Shown: in pieces, positions 37,801-44,432 of the stretch
Numbering within the stretch: the first letter of the stretch is position 1
Layout of the letters: the number at the start of each line of letters is the position of its first letter
Made by a program: the position numbers and the translations under genes
The notes under the pieces: generated by a model
The model's input: only the letters and a program-made list of their open reading frames with translations
Told to the model about the DNA's origin: nothing
The model's database searches: none
From: Promicromonospora sp042731755
GTDB taxonomy: Bacteria; Actinomycetota; Actinomycetes; Actinomycetales; Cellulomonadaceae
Direction: 5' to 3'
NCBI RefSeq assembly: GCF_042731755.1
Contig: NZ_JBHWLR010000013.1
Location: 62,001-126,000 of the forward strand
Length of the DNA: 64,000 nucleotides

Positions 37801-38207
37801 CGTCGCCCCGGTGGGCCCAGCTCGGCCCGGTGGTCCCCGCGCCCGCCGACGTCGCCGAGGCTCTCGCCGACCTGCTCGACCTCCCGCTGGAGGCCGGCGC
37901 CGACGTGGGACCGGACGCGCCCGGGGAGCCGGTCGCGCTCGACCCGCGGGTCCGGGCGGTCGTGCCGGCCGCGCCGGAGACCTGGCGCCGCCACACGACG
38001 TTGACGGTGGAGGGCCGGCCGGTCACGTGGTGGGTGTCCGCCGGCGCACCGGGCGAGGGGTCCGCAGCCGTCGCGCACGCAGTCTCGGTCGAGGGCCTCG
38101 CTCGGGCGCTGGCCGAGATCGGCGGGGCGGACCCGCTGCTGCTGGAGGCGGTCCTGCGGGACCCGGCCCGCGCGGCGGTGCTGGCCGCGGAGCGGGCCTG
38201 GGGCTGA
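34833..38207 (+). CDS. large sacsin-like GHKL ATPase protein
   Basis: 1124 residues. The N-terminal 200 residues are a GHKL (Hsp90/sacsin-type) ATP-binding domain: VVVELAQNAADAA (N box), WWLVAANTGAAL and VVGRFGVGFAAVRSVSD (G boxes). The remaining ~900 residues are Ala/Pro/Asp-rich with no recognised domain, low-complexity inserts GSRAAVGSRAAAG and four GPQA repeats, and a palindromic insert (35345-35413). In actinobacteria this protein regularly follows DUF3027; its job is unknown. By analogy with sacsin and Hsp90 it may act as a chaperone-like ATPase. Start GTG overlaps the DUF3027 stop. Confidence 0.85.
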   Translation: MTHDPFGTGALRRVVAEAWLASPTRFREDANSEEDHARGYYRDRVVVELAQNAADAAARAGVPGRLMLTLEPRGYAGDDADGTGAGWWLVAANTGAALDADGVASLASLRASAKSGGPAGPEAVVGRFGVGFAAVRSVSDEILVRSRAGGVRFSLAATRAELGLGLPSGASEIGSLLRDRSDDGPVSGQPTDLGPSVGAEEWLADEARRRGSALPVLRLPFAAPGTTAEEPDTVVEVRLRDDAAVAAVRAQLAAVDDGLLLALPALDELVIEDDYAGQPGSEPGDTVPRATPRVLRDVGTRWRVHRSSGVLEPDDSLPSEARRTDWSVLWAVPVAGTLPDPGSRTAAGSRAAVGSRAAAGPTLHAPTPTDVRLTFPALLIASFPVDPGRRGVLPGPTSDRVAAEAGRSYAAFLGELAARPGGDVLGLVPTGLPAGDVDAAIRAAAGAALGATPLLRPSDPASPVAPRDAAFVAGPLGEDATLARALARTGDRTLVTVPVRHQALVRSLGADPADLVDLVEALPPDPGVVRAALDALAPHVGEPAVLEAVSGAPLPLADGRVTRGARGTVLLDTPRLAGIARALGVRVVHPDVAHPVLERAGAVPTTPRGLLADVEVRSAALAAAEEVLDDGDAEHLGAVLSAGPQAGPQAGPQAGPQAGPPSPDPDAGAPEGPWAPEDPTPAETVSAVLELVRLAVAETAEDLPFWLGELPVVADGAVVPLRETALPGTWAARNLDLAPVRADVVERWGEAALGAAGAHADLGVYRVVDVATPDGDDDADYGPDDPAGWLADWDEYLDLLAEELGAGAWVGDVAAVPDLDALGEAEGTEPGAGPGSLAAGLARIAADPELRRALLTPVRSPDAPDREAPSYTAWFLRRRLGAPFALGDTPLLPPAPPETAGLDADLLTALGGLHNLADLPGHDWPAVLEQLPDASAGSAGRLPADVARAVWTGLAALARADGPGIAPPRLPAFGPAGITVESTDDLAVAASPRWAQLGPVVPAPADVAEALADLLDLPLEAGADVGPDAPGEPVALDPRVRAVVPAAPETWRRHTTLTVEGRPVTWWVSAGAPGEGSAAVAHAVSVEGLARALAEIGGADPLLLEAVLRDPARAAVLAAERAWG
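35345..35413 (+). repeat. in-frame palindromic element inside the sacsin-like gene
   Basis: The octamer GAGATCGG occurs twice in direct orientation (from 35346 and 35365) and its complement, once exact (CCGATCTC, 35404-35411) and once with one change (CCGGTCTC, 35385-35392), follows. This gives nested stems (CCGAGATCGG with CCGGTCTCGG, and CGAGATCGG with CCGATCTCG). It encodes a Ser/Gly/Asp-rich stretch just after the GHKL domain and keeps the reading frame. Confidence 0.7.
36756..36803 (+). repeat. four 12-bp tandem repeats encoding Gly-Pro-Gln-Ala
   Basis: GCCGGGCCNCAG is repeated four times and then decays, giving AGPQ x4 in the sacsin-like protein. The units differ only at wobble positions except one GGA. 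A coding microsatellite that could vary in number between strains. Confidence 0.85.
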
Positions 38208-38258
38208 GGTTCAGCCCGGCGGCTGAGGTTCAGCCCGGCGGGGCTGGGCGTCAGCCCG
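38201..38258. terminator. three tandem GGCTGA/TCAGCC hairpins between convergent genes
   Basis: A palindrome close to GGGCTGAGGTTCAGCCC is present three times (38201-38217, about 38220-38236, 38241-38257), the first one containing the sacsin-like stop codon. The third has diverged (GGGCTGGGCGTCAGCCC). They fill the gap to the convergent DUF2530 gene and probably act as a bidirectional terminator. Confidence 0.7.
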
Positions 38259-38261
38259 GCG

Positions 38262-38498
38262 TCACCGGTGGCGGCGCGCCCAGAGCAGGCCGAGCCCGCC
38301 GAGCACCACGCCCGTGCCGCAGATCGCGACGTTCTCGACGCCGCCGCGCCCGGCGAGGAGCAGGATCAGCGCGACGACCAGCCCGATCGCGAACAGCCCG
38401 ATACCCGCGCCGAGGACTCGGAAGAGATCGGCGTGCGGGGCCGGCGGGCTGGGCCGACGCTCCTCGGGATGGGCCAGCAGGGTGCGGATCGTTGGCAC
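38262..38498 (-). CDS. DUF2530 small membrane protein
   Basis: 78 residues with two transmembrane helices (LFRVLGAGIGLFAIGLVVALILLLAG, split by a short GGVENV loop, and VAICGTGVVLGGLGLLWA) and a basic RRHR tail. This matches the actinobacterial DUF2530 family, often encoded near DUF3027. GTG at 38498 follows a TACACT -10-like hexamer about 9 nt upstream and has no Shine-Dalgarno, so the mRNA is probably leaderless. Function unknown. Confidence 0.8.
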   Translation of the reverse strand: MPTIRTLLAHPEERRPSPPAPHADLFRVLGAGIGLFAIGLVVALILLLAGRGGVENVAICGTGVVLGGLGLLWARRHR

Positions 38499-38571
38499 CT
38501 TGCCAGTGTACGGACCGGGCCTCGCCGAGCCCGCTGAGGCGGGCAGCGCCCGGGGTGAGTTCGGTCGCACC

Positions 38572-39525
38572 TCAGCCGGCGTACGGCGCACGCCGCAGCA
38601 TGCCCGCCATGCTCGCCCGGACCGACGGCGGGACCACCGCGGGCGGCACGATGCGTGCGATCCGCCGCGCGGGCGACGTCGTGACCTTCCGGTGCACGTA
38701 GGGGTACAGCGCGCGGAGCCGGTCGAACTCCGCCCGGGTCACGGCGTCGTCATGGTCGGGAAGGGTGTCGAGGGCGGCCCAGGTGTCGTTCGCCAGGGCA
38801 CGCAGCGGGGCGGGGACCGGCATGTCGTCCCACCGCACCTCGACCCGGTGCAGCGTGTGGTCGACGAAGGCGTCGACCCGCTCGACGGCGCTCGTGTCGT
38901 GCGGGTCGACCATCGGCAGGTCGAGCGCGGTGGCGGCGTCGAACACCGGGCCGTCCCAGTCGTGGATCAGGTCCCAGTAGCGCACGAAGGCCCGCGGGGT
39001 CGCCCGGGTCGCGAGCTCGGTGCCGAGCATGACGTTGACCCACCCGGCCAGCCTGTCCACCAGCCAGTCCCGGTGGTCGGTGACCATGCTGCCCACCATC
39101 TCCCCGGGCGGGCGCAGCACGGTGAGGCACGACGCCGTGGCGCCCGCGGCGGCCGCCGCCCGCTGCCAGTGCTCGAGGAACCACAGCAGCCGCGGGTCCT
39201 TGATCACGAGGTCGCCGTGCTCCGCGGTCCGGGTGGCGAGCCAGGCCGCGATCCCGCCGGACGCGTCCGCCTCGGCGCTCGCCCGGTCCACCAGGTGCCA
39301 GGCGAGGGGGCGCGGGTCCGTGGCCTGTACGTCGGCCGACCGGAGCAGGGCCTCGTGGAGGTCCACCACCCACCGCGACTCCGACGGGCGCCGGGGGTTG
39401 GCGGCGTCCGGCTCGACCTCGGGGCGCGGGACGGTGAGCCCGAACTGGCGCAGCGCCCCGGCGAGCGTGCTCGTGCCGCTGCGTTCGGGACCGGTGACGA
39501 AGACGACGCGGGGGCCGCCGGTCAT
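38572..39525 (-). CDS. sulfotransferase-family protein (second of pair)
   Basis: 317 residues. The N-terminal PAPS 5'-phosphosulfate loop reads VFVTGPERSGTSTLAGAL (about 7-24), and a later LVIKDPRLLWFLEHW matches the 3'-phosphate-binding block of bacterial sulfotransferases. These enzymes move sulfate from PAPS to carbohydrate or lipid hydroxyls. Its ATG overlaps the upstream sulfotransferase stop (ATGA), indicating translational coupling. The acceptor is unknown; the neighbourhood of surface-protein and acyltransferase genes suggests an envelope glycan. Confidence 0.87.
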   Translation of the reverse strand: MTGGPRVVFVTGPERSGTSTLAGALRQFGLTVPRPEVEPDAANPRRPSESRWVVDLHEALLRSADVQATDPRPLAWHLVDRASAEADASGGIAAWLATRTAEHGDLVIKDPRLLWFLEHWQRAAAAAGATASCLTVLRPPGEMVGSMVTDHRDWLVDRLAGWVNVMLGTELATRATPRAFVRYWDLIHDWDGPVFDAATALDLPMVDPHDTSAVERVDAFVDHTLHRVEVRWDDMPVPAPLRALANDTWAALDTLPDHDDAVTRAEFDRLRALYPYVHRKVTTSPARRIARIVPPAVVPPSVRASMAGMLRRAPYAG

Positions 39526-40466
39526 CGGGCGTCCACCGTCGGGCCCACCTGCGCCGGGGCCCACGGGGCCGCCCGGTCCAGCACGTCCAGGTCGTAGCCG
39601 TGGGCGCGGATGCGCTCGCCGAGGTGCTCGCTCACCACGCTGCGGTAGCGGGGGAGTAGCGCGACGTCGGTGACGTCGCGCACGAGGTCACCCCGGGGTG
39701 TGCCACGACGTGACCCGATGTGCGCGAGGTGGTTGCGCACCCGGCCCGCCAGGTGGCCGCGGCCGCCGGTCTCCCACAGCTCGGCGTAGCGGTTGCCGCC
39801 GTCCGCGTCGACGGCGCGGACGCCGGCGTCCGGGAGCTCCAGGTCCAGGAACCGCGCGACCCGGTCGAGCTCCCGCGCGGGCTCGCGCATCAGGTGCTCG
39901 TACCGCAGCACCAGCAGGTTCTCGATGTGGAGCGCGTCCTGCGCGAAGACGTCGTGCGCGTGCACCCAGTGCTCGACGAGCCGCGGGAACCCGTACGTGA
40001 ACCGGCCCCGGGTCCGGGTGGCCCACTTGCGCACCGCCAGCGCCTGCACCACGGGGTGCCGGGTGACGACGACGAACCGCGCCCGCGGGAAGACCTCCTG
40101 CAGGTAGCGCATCTTCGTCAGGTTGGGCGTGGACCGCTCGACGAGCACCGTGCGGTCCAGGGCCCAGTAGGGCGACCAGCTCTGCCAGAGGCGCGCCGCC
40201 GCGTCCGGGGTCCGTTGCGCGTCTTCTTCGGTCAGGTGCGCCTGCGGATGAAACGACCATTGGGATGTATTACCCAGACCGCCGACATAGGCGTCCTGAA
40301 TGTGTTGTCCCTCGTCCATGGGGGCGCCCGTTCCGGTGAGTCCGGAGGCGTCGTGGCTGGAACCGATGATGCGGGCCACAAGGGCGGTACCGCTGCGATG
40401 TAGCCCGCCCACGAAGGCGAGGCGATGGTCGTTCCAGGGCGCGCCAGTCGTACTCGTTCCGGACAT
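39522..40466 (-). CDS. sulfotransferase-family protein (first of pair)
   Basis: 314 residues. PAPS loop AFVGGLHRSGTALVARII (about 16-33) and 3'-phosphate block FVVVTRHPVVQALAVRKW (about 150-167), as in Sulfotransfer_3-type enzymes. ATG at 40466 gives MSGTSTTG. The first 80 codons and the leader are noticeably less GC-rich than the rest of the window. Coupled by an ATGA overlap to a second, clearly different sulfotransferase, so the two probably act on one product. PAPS synthesis genes are not in the window. Confidence 0.88.
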   Translation of the reverse strand: MSGTSTTGAPWNDHRLAFVGGLHRSGTALVARIIGSSHDASGLTGTGAPMDEGQHIQDAYVGGLGNTSQWSFHPQAHLTEEDAQRTPDAAARLWQSWSPYWALDRTVLVERSTPNLTKMRYLQEVFPRARFVVVTRHPVVQALAVRKWATRTRGRFTYGFPRLVEHWVHAHDVFAQDALHIENLLVLRYEHLMREPARELDRVARFLDLELPDAGVRAVDADGGNRYAELWETGGRGHLAGRVRNHLAHIGSRRGTPRGDLVRDVTDVALLPRYRSVVSEHLGERIRAHGYDLDVLDRAAPWAPAQVGPTVDAR

Positions 40467-40702
40467 GTGGGGAAACCTCGGCTGCTCGACTGACAAGTGG
40501 TCGCTGTGCCCCGCAAAAATATGCGATGAATGTACCGCGTGCGACCCGAATCGACCGATCGCCAGGATATGCGCCGGAGAATTCATCCGGGCGGGTTTGG
40601 CGCATTGTGTGAGCGGTGATGGCCGGTGCCCGGCCTTTGTTCGCACTGATAAGACTTTTCAGGCATTCCATACCATCGTGATTGCCGGTATTGTCCCGGC
40701 TT
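40467..40702. promoter_or_regulatory. AT-rich divergent promoter region, sulfotransferases / CAP lipoproteins
   Basis: 236 bp between divergent starts with a much lower GC content than the flanks (stretches such as GCAAAAATATGCGATGAATG). It must contain both promoters. No riboswitch fold or clear operator was recognised. The base composition hints that this junction came in by transfer. Confidence 0.5.
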
Positions 40703-41545
40703 GTGTCCCCAGCACCCCGTCCGACGTCGTCCGTGGCTCAGCCCGGGCGCGCTCCGCGTGGGGTCCTGGCGCCCCGGTTCCCCGGGCCCCGGTCTCTGGC
40801 GCGCGGCGCGCTGGCCGTCGCGGTCGGCGTCTGCCTGACGGCGTGCGCCGGCCTGCTCGCTCCCGGCGCCGAGCCGATGCCCGCGCCGGGGATCGCGCCC
40901 GGCGTGGTCGGCGTGGCGGTGCCGGTCGAGCGGGCGCAGTCCCCGCACCCGACCTCGGTGGGGGCCATCTACGGCGAGCACGCCCAGGAGTCCGCGGCCG
41001 TGGACGTGCAGCCGGCGCCCAGCGACTCGGCGTCGCGCGGTGAGGACCGTGAGCCGCTCCCGGGAGCGGGCGACGGGACCGGTGCCGGATCCGGGGGTGG
41101 CGCCGGCTCCGGCGGCACGGGCTCCGGCGAGGGTGCGGGTGGAACGGGCGGCGCGGCGCCCGACCTGACCGACTCGGTGCAGTACGCCCAGGCGCTGGAG
41201 GACGCGGTCAACGGCCACCGGACGGCGAACGGGCTGGCTGCCCTGGCCCACGACGACTGCGCGTACGACGTCGCGCTGGAGCGGGCCCAGGCGCTGGTCG
41301 GCCAGGAGCTGGCGCACGCGCCGCTCGGCCCGATCTTCGACGTCTGCCCGACCACGGCCGTCGCGGAGAACCTCGCCAAGGGCGGTTGGACGCCTGCGGA
41401 GGCGGCGCAGGGCTGGATGGACTCGGAGGGCCACCGCGCCAACATCCTGAACGGCGACCTGACCCGCGGCGCCGTCGCCTGCGTGCCCGACGGCGGCGAC
41501 CCCGCGGCACCCGTCATGATCTGCGCGCACGTGTTCCTGGCCTGA
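40703..41545 (+). CDS. CAP-domain (SCP/PR1-like) lipoprotein, larger
   Basis: 280 residues. Signal peptide with lipobox LTAC (about residues 42-46), then a long Gly/Ser/Pro-rich linker (GAGSGGGAGSGGTGSGEG) and a C-terminal CAP domain (about 155-280) with AVNGHRTANGLAAL, a conserved H in LAHAPLG and MDSEGHRANILNGDL. Cap domains are secreted and may bind lipids or cell-wall material. GTG at 40703 is chosen; a TTG 21 nt upstream is possible. A second CAP lipoprotein gene follows after 73 nt. Confidence 0.87.
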   Translation: MSPAPRPTSSVAQPGRAPRGVLAPRFPGPRSLARGALAVAVGVCLTACAGLLAPGAEPMPAPGIAPGVVGVAVPVERAQSPHPTSVGAIYGEHAQESAAVDVQPAPSDSASRGEDREPLPGAGDGTGAGSGGGAGSGGTGSGEGAGGTGGAAPDLTDSVQYAQALEDAVNGHRTANGLAALAHDDCAYDVALERAQALVGQELAHAPLGPIFDVCPTTAVAENLAKGGWTPAEAAQGWMDSEGHRANILNGDLTRGAVACVPDGGDPAAPVMICAHVFLA

Positions 41546-41618
41546 CGCCGCGGAACCTCCGGGTCCCCCGGGAGCGCCGCGGTTGTGGCCGGCCCGCGCG
41601 TCGTGTCGAATCGTCGTC

Positions 41619-42149
41619 GTGCCCCGCAACCCGATCCGCCTCGCCGTCACGCTCGTGACCGCCGGGGCGCTGCTCACGGCCTGCTCGGACCTCACCGGGC
41701 GGGACGCCGGCCCGGAGCTGACGGCGACGCCGCAGGCGACCTGGACCGCGCCCGGCGACGTGGACCTCACCGACCCGGGGCAGTACGCCGCCGCCCTGGA
41801 GGACGGCGTGAACGCGGCCCGTGCGCAGGTGGGCGTGGCCGAGCTGGACCACGACGACTGCCTCCAGCCGGTGGCGGTGGAGCGGGCCGCGGCGCTGATC
41901 GGCGCACCGGAGCTCACCCACGCCCCGCTGCCGCCCGTGCGGCAGAGCTGCCCTGGCGGGCTCGTGGCCGAGAACCTCAGCCGGACCGCCAACCCGCCGC
42001 AGACCGTGGTGCAGGCGTGGCTGGACTCGCCGTCGCACCAGGAGAACCTCGTCAACGAGGAGCTGCGGCGCGGCGCGATCGGGTGCGTGGTCGACGGCGG
42101 CACGGCCACGGCACCGGTGCTGGTCTGCTCGCACCTGTTCCTCGACTGA
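41619..42149 (+). CDS. CAP-domain lipoprotein, smaller
   Basis: 176 residues. Lipobox LLTAC in the signal peptide (about 15-20) and a CAP domain directly after a short linker: AAALEDGVNAARAQVGVAEL, LTHAPLPPVRQSCPGGLVAENL, LDSPSHQENLVNEELRRGAIGC. It resembles the C-terminal domain of the upstream CAP gene and is probably a tandem duplicate with the linker lost. GTG at 41619. The H residue of the classic tetrad region is retained. Confidence 0.87.
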   Translation: MPRNPIRLAVTLVTAGALLTACSDLTGRDAGPELTATPQATWTAPGDVDLTDPGQYAAALEDGVNAARAQVGVAELDHDDCLQPVAVERAAALIGAPELTHAPLPPVRQSCPGGLVAENLSRTANPPQTVVQAWLDSPSHQENLVNEELRRGAIGCVVDGGTATAPVLVCSHLFLD

Positions 42150-42240
42150 CGGAGCGCCGAACACTCTCCCCAGACCCTCCCCGATACCGGGGCAACCTGG
42201 CCAGATGCGCCCGTTATGGTGTGACGCGCGCATGAGTGCG

Positions 42241-42286
42241 CGTGTCAGACGTACAGGTCCCCCGGGTGACCTGTACGTCTGACACG
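42241..42286. repeat. perfect 18-bp palindrome, copy A of a dispersed family
   Basis: Inverted repeat 42241-42258/42269-42286 (CGTGTCAGACGTACAGGT and its complement) with a CCCGGG-containing centre. It lies between the CAP gene and the acyltransferase gene, both on the plus strand. A related copy is at 54509-54552. It can act as a terminator, but has no U-tract. Confidence 0.85.
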
Positions 42287-42328
42287 TGACGGAGCAGAGC
42301 ACCCGCCCGGAACGACCGCAGGAGAAAA

Positions 42329-44395
42329 ATGGCCCAGGCGACGACCGCCGTCGACCGACCTTCCGGACCACCCTCCGAGCCCCGCGGCGGGGCCGGCCGG
42401 GCCCCGGCGGCACCGGGCACGGGGCACGCGTTCCGCACCGACATCAACGGGCTGCGCGCGGTCGCGGTGCTCGCCGTCGTCGTCTACCACGCGGGGATCG
42501 CGATCCCCGGCGGGTTCACCGGCGTCGACGTCTTCTACGTGATCTCCGGCTACCTCATCAGCTCGCTGCTGCTGCGCGAGGTGGACCGCAGCGGGTCCGT
42601 CGACCTCGTCGAGTTCTGGACCCGCCGCATGCGCCGGCTCGTCCCTGCCCTCGCGCTGGTCGTCACGGTCACGCTCGCCGCGTGCCTCCTGATCCTGTCG
42701 CCCCTGGTCTGGGGGCGCCTCGCGTGGCACGGCGCGTCGGCCATGCTGTTCGTCTCCAACCTGCTCTTCCCGTACCAGGGGCAGGACTACTTCTCCGACT
42801 CCGTCACGCCGAGCCCGTACCTGCACACCTGGTCGCTCGGCATCGAGGAGCAGTTCTACATCTTCTGGCCGCTGCTGATCCTGCTGGCCGTCGCCGTGGC
42901 CCGGCGTACCCGGATCCCGGCCCGCCGCATGCTGCAGCTCCTGTTCGCGGGGACGTTCGTGGTCTCGCTGGCCACGTCGGTGTGGCTCACGGCGGCCGTC
43001 CCCGAGTGGGCCTTCTACGTGCTGCCGACGCGTGCCTGGGAGTTCGCGGGCGCCGCCCTCGTCGCGACCCTGCCGTGGGGCCGGCTCGCCGAGCTCTCCC
43101 GCCTGCGCCCGGCCCTGCTGCGGGCGCTGCTCGGCACCGCCGGGTTCGCGCTGCTCGCGCTCTCGTTCGCGGTCGTGCGCGAGACCGACCCGTTCCCCGG
43201 CACGGTCGCCCTGCTGCCGGTCGGCGGCGCGCTGCTCGTGCTCGCGGCGGGCAGCGTCTCCGCGCCCGGCACGTGGGTGGACCGCGTGCTCGACCTGCCG
43301 GTGCTCCAGCGGCTCGGCGACGTCTCCTACTCCTGGTACCTCTGGCACTGGCCGTTCGTGGTGCTCACCACGGCGGCCGTGCAGGACGACGCGATCTGGA
43401 TCAAGGTGCTCGCCTCGGTCGCGGCCCTCGGCGCCGCGTTCGCGACCTACCGCTGGGTCGAGAACCCGATCCGGTTCAGCAGCGCGATGCGGTCCTGGCG
43501 CCGCACCGCCGCGGTCACGCTGGTGATCGGGCTCGCGGTGGGCGGCCTCACGGTCGGCACAAGGGTCGCGACCAGCGCCGTGCTGGAGCGCGAGCCGTAC
43601 GCCACCGCCGTCGCCACCCGTGCCGAACCGGCGTCGTACGGGTGCACCGACACCACCGAGACGACGTCGGGCACCGAGGTCTGCCTGCTCGGTGACGTCG
43701 ACGCCACCACCACCGTGCTGCTGCTCGGCGACTCCCACACCATGCACTGGATCCCCGCCTTCGACGCCGCCGCGGCGGACGCCGGCCTGCGGCTCGCCGT
43801 CCGCTGGCGGCACGGCTGCCCCGCCGCCGAGGTCAAGGTCGAGCAGCCCACCGATCGTGGCCCGTGCGCCGGCTTCCAGGCCGAGTCCCTGCGCGTCGTC
43901 GACGACCTGCGGCCCGACGTCGTCGTCGTCAGCCAGGCGCAGATCTACGGCGACCGCATGCAGCACGAGGACGGCACCCTGATGACCGAGGACGAGGTGC
44001 GCAGCACCTGGGAACGGGCGAACGACGAGCTGTTCGCGCACCTCACCGAGGTGTCCCCGTCCGTGGTGGCGGTCAAGGACAACCCGCAGCTCGACGTCGA
44101 CCCGCTCGAGTGCCTCACCCGGCCCTGGTCCGCGCTGGGCGACTGCGGTATGCCGCGCGCGGACGCCGAACGCTCCAACGGCGACCTGCCCGGCATCAGC
44201 GCCGAGGTCTGGGACAGGTACGACGTCCAGGTGTGGGACGGCGTCTGGTCGGAGACGTGCGACACGCAGACCTGCCGTGTGGGTGATGTCAGTCACCCCG
44301 TCTACCGTGACTTCCACCACCTCAGTGCCGAATACGTGCTGACCAAGGTGCGCTCCGTGGAAGAGATGCTCCAGACTGCGGTGCGCGGCAGCTAG
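42329..44395 (+). CDS. OafA/YrhL-type acyltransferase with C-terminal SGNH domain
   Basis: 688 residues. Acyltransferase-3 membrane domain with about ten helices (about 30-410): the opening FRTDINGLRAVAVLAVVVYHAG carries the catalytic-type H, and GVDVFYVISGYLI follows. A soluble SGNH domain (about 440-685) has LLLGDSHTMHW (Ser block), and a late HHLSAEY. Such proteins O-acetylate surface polysaccharides or peptidoglycan; the membrane part moves the acyl group and SGNH transfers it. It sits with the sulfotransferases and CAP proteins, so an envelope target is likely. ATG at 42329. Confidence 0.93.
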   Translation: MAQATTAVDRPSGPPSEPRGGAGRAPAAPGTGHAFRTDINGLRAVAVLAVVVYHAGIAIPGGFTGVDVFYVISGYLISSLLLREVDRSGSVDLVEFWTRRMRRLVPALALVVTVTLAACLLILSPLVWGRLAWHGASAMLFVSNLLFPYQGQDYFSDSVTPSPYLHTWSLGIEEQFYIFWPLLILLAVAVARRTRIPARRMLQLLFAGTFVVSLATSVWLTAAVPEWAFYVLPTRAWEFAGAALVATLPWGRLAELSRLRPALLRALLGTAGFALLALSFAVVRETDPFPGTVALLPVGGALLVLAAGSVSAPGTWVDRVLDLPVLQRLGDVSYSWYLWHWPFVVLTTAAVQDDAIWIKVLASVAALGAAFATYRWVENPIRFSSAMRSWRRTAAVTLVIGLAVGGLTVGTRVATSAVLEREPYATAVATRAEPASYGCTDTTETTSGTEVCLLGDVDATTTVLLLGDSHTMHWIPAFDAAAADAGLRLAVRWRHGCPAAEVKVEQPTDRGPCAGFQAESLRVVDDLRPDVVVVSQAQIYGDRMQHEDGTLMTEDEVRSTWERANDELFAHLTEVSPSVVAVKDNPQLDVDPLECLTRPWSALGDCGMPRADAERSNGDLPGISAEVWDRYDVQVWDGVWSETCDTQTCRVGDVSHPVYRDFHHLSAEYVLTKVRSVEEMLQTAVRGS

Positions 44396-44432
44396 CCGGC
44401 CAACACCAGGTAACGAAGGGGACATCGAACCC

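Noticed and set aside
34413..38078. Very long minus-strand reading frame opposite the sacsin-like gene
   Set aside because: It has Arg/Pro/Gly-rich composition with no domain and arises because high GC leaves few stops; the plus strand has a recognised GHKL domain and coupled start.
40467..40702. Riboswitch in the AT-rich divergent region
   Set aside because: No conserved block of a known class was found, and both flanking genes lie at its very ends.
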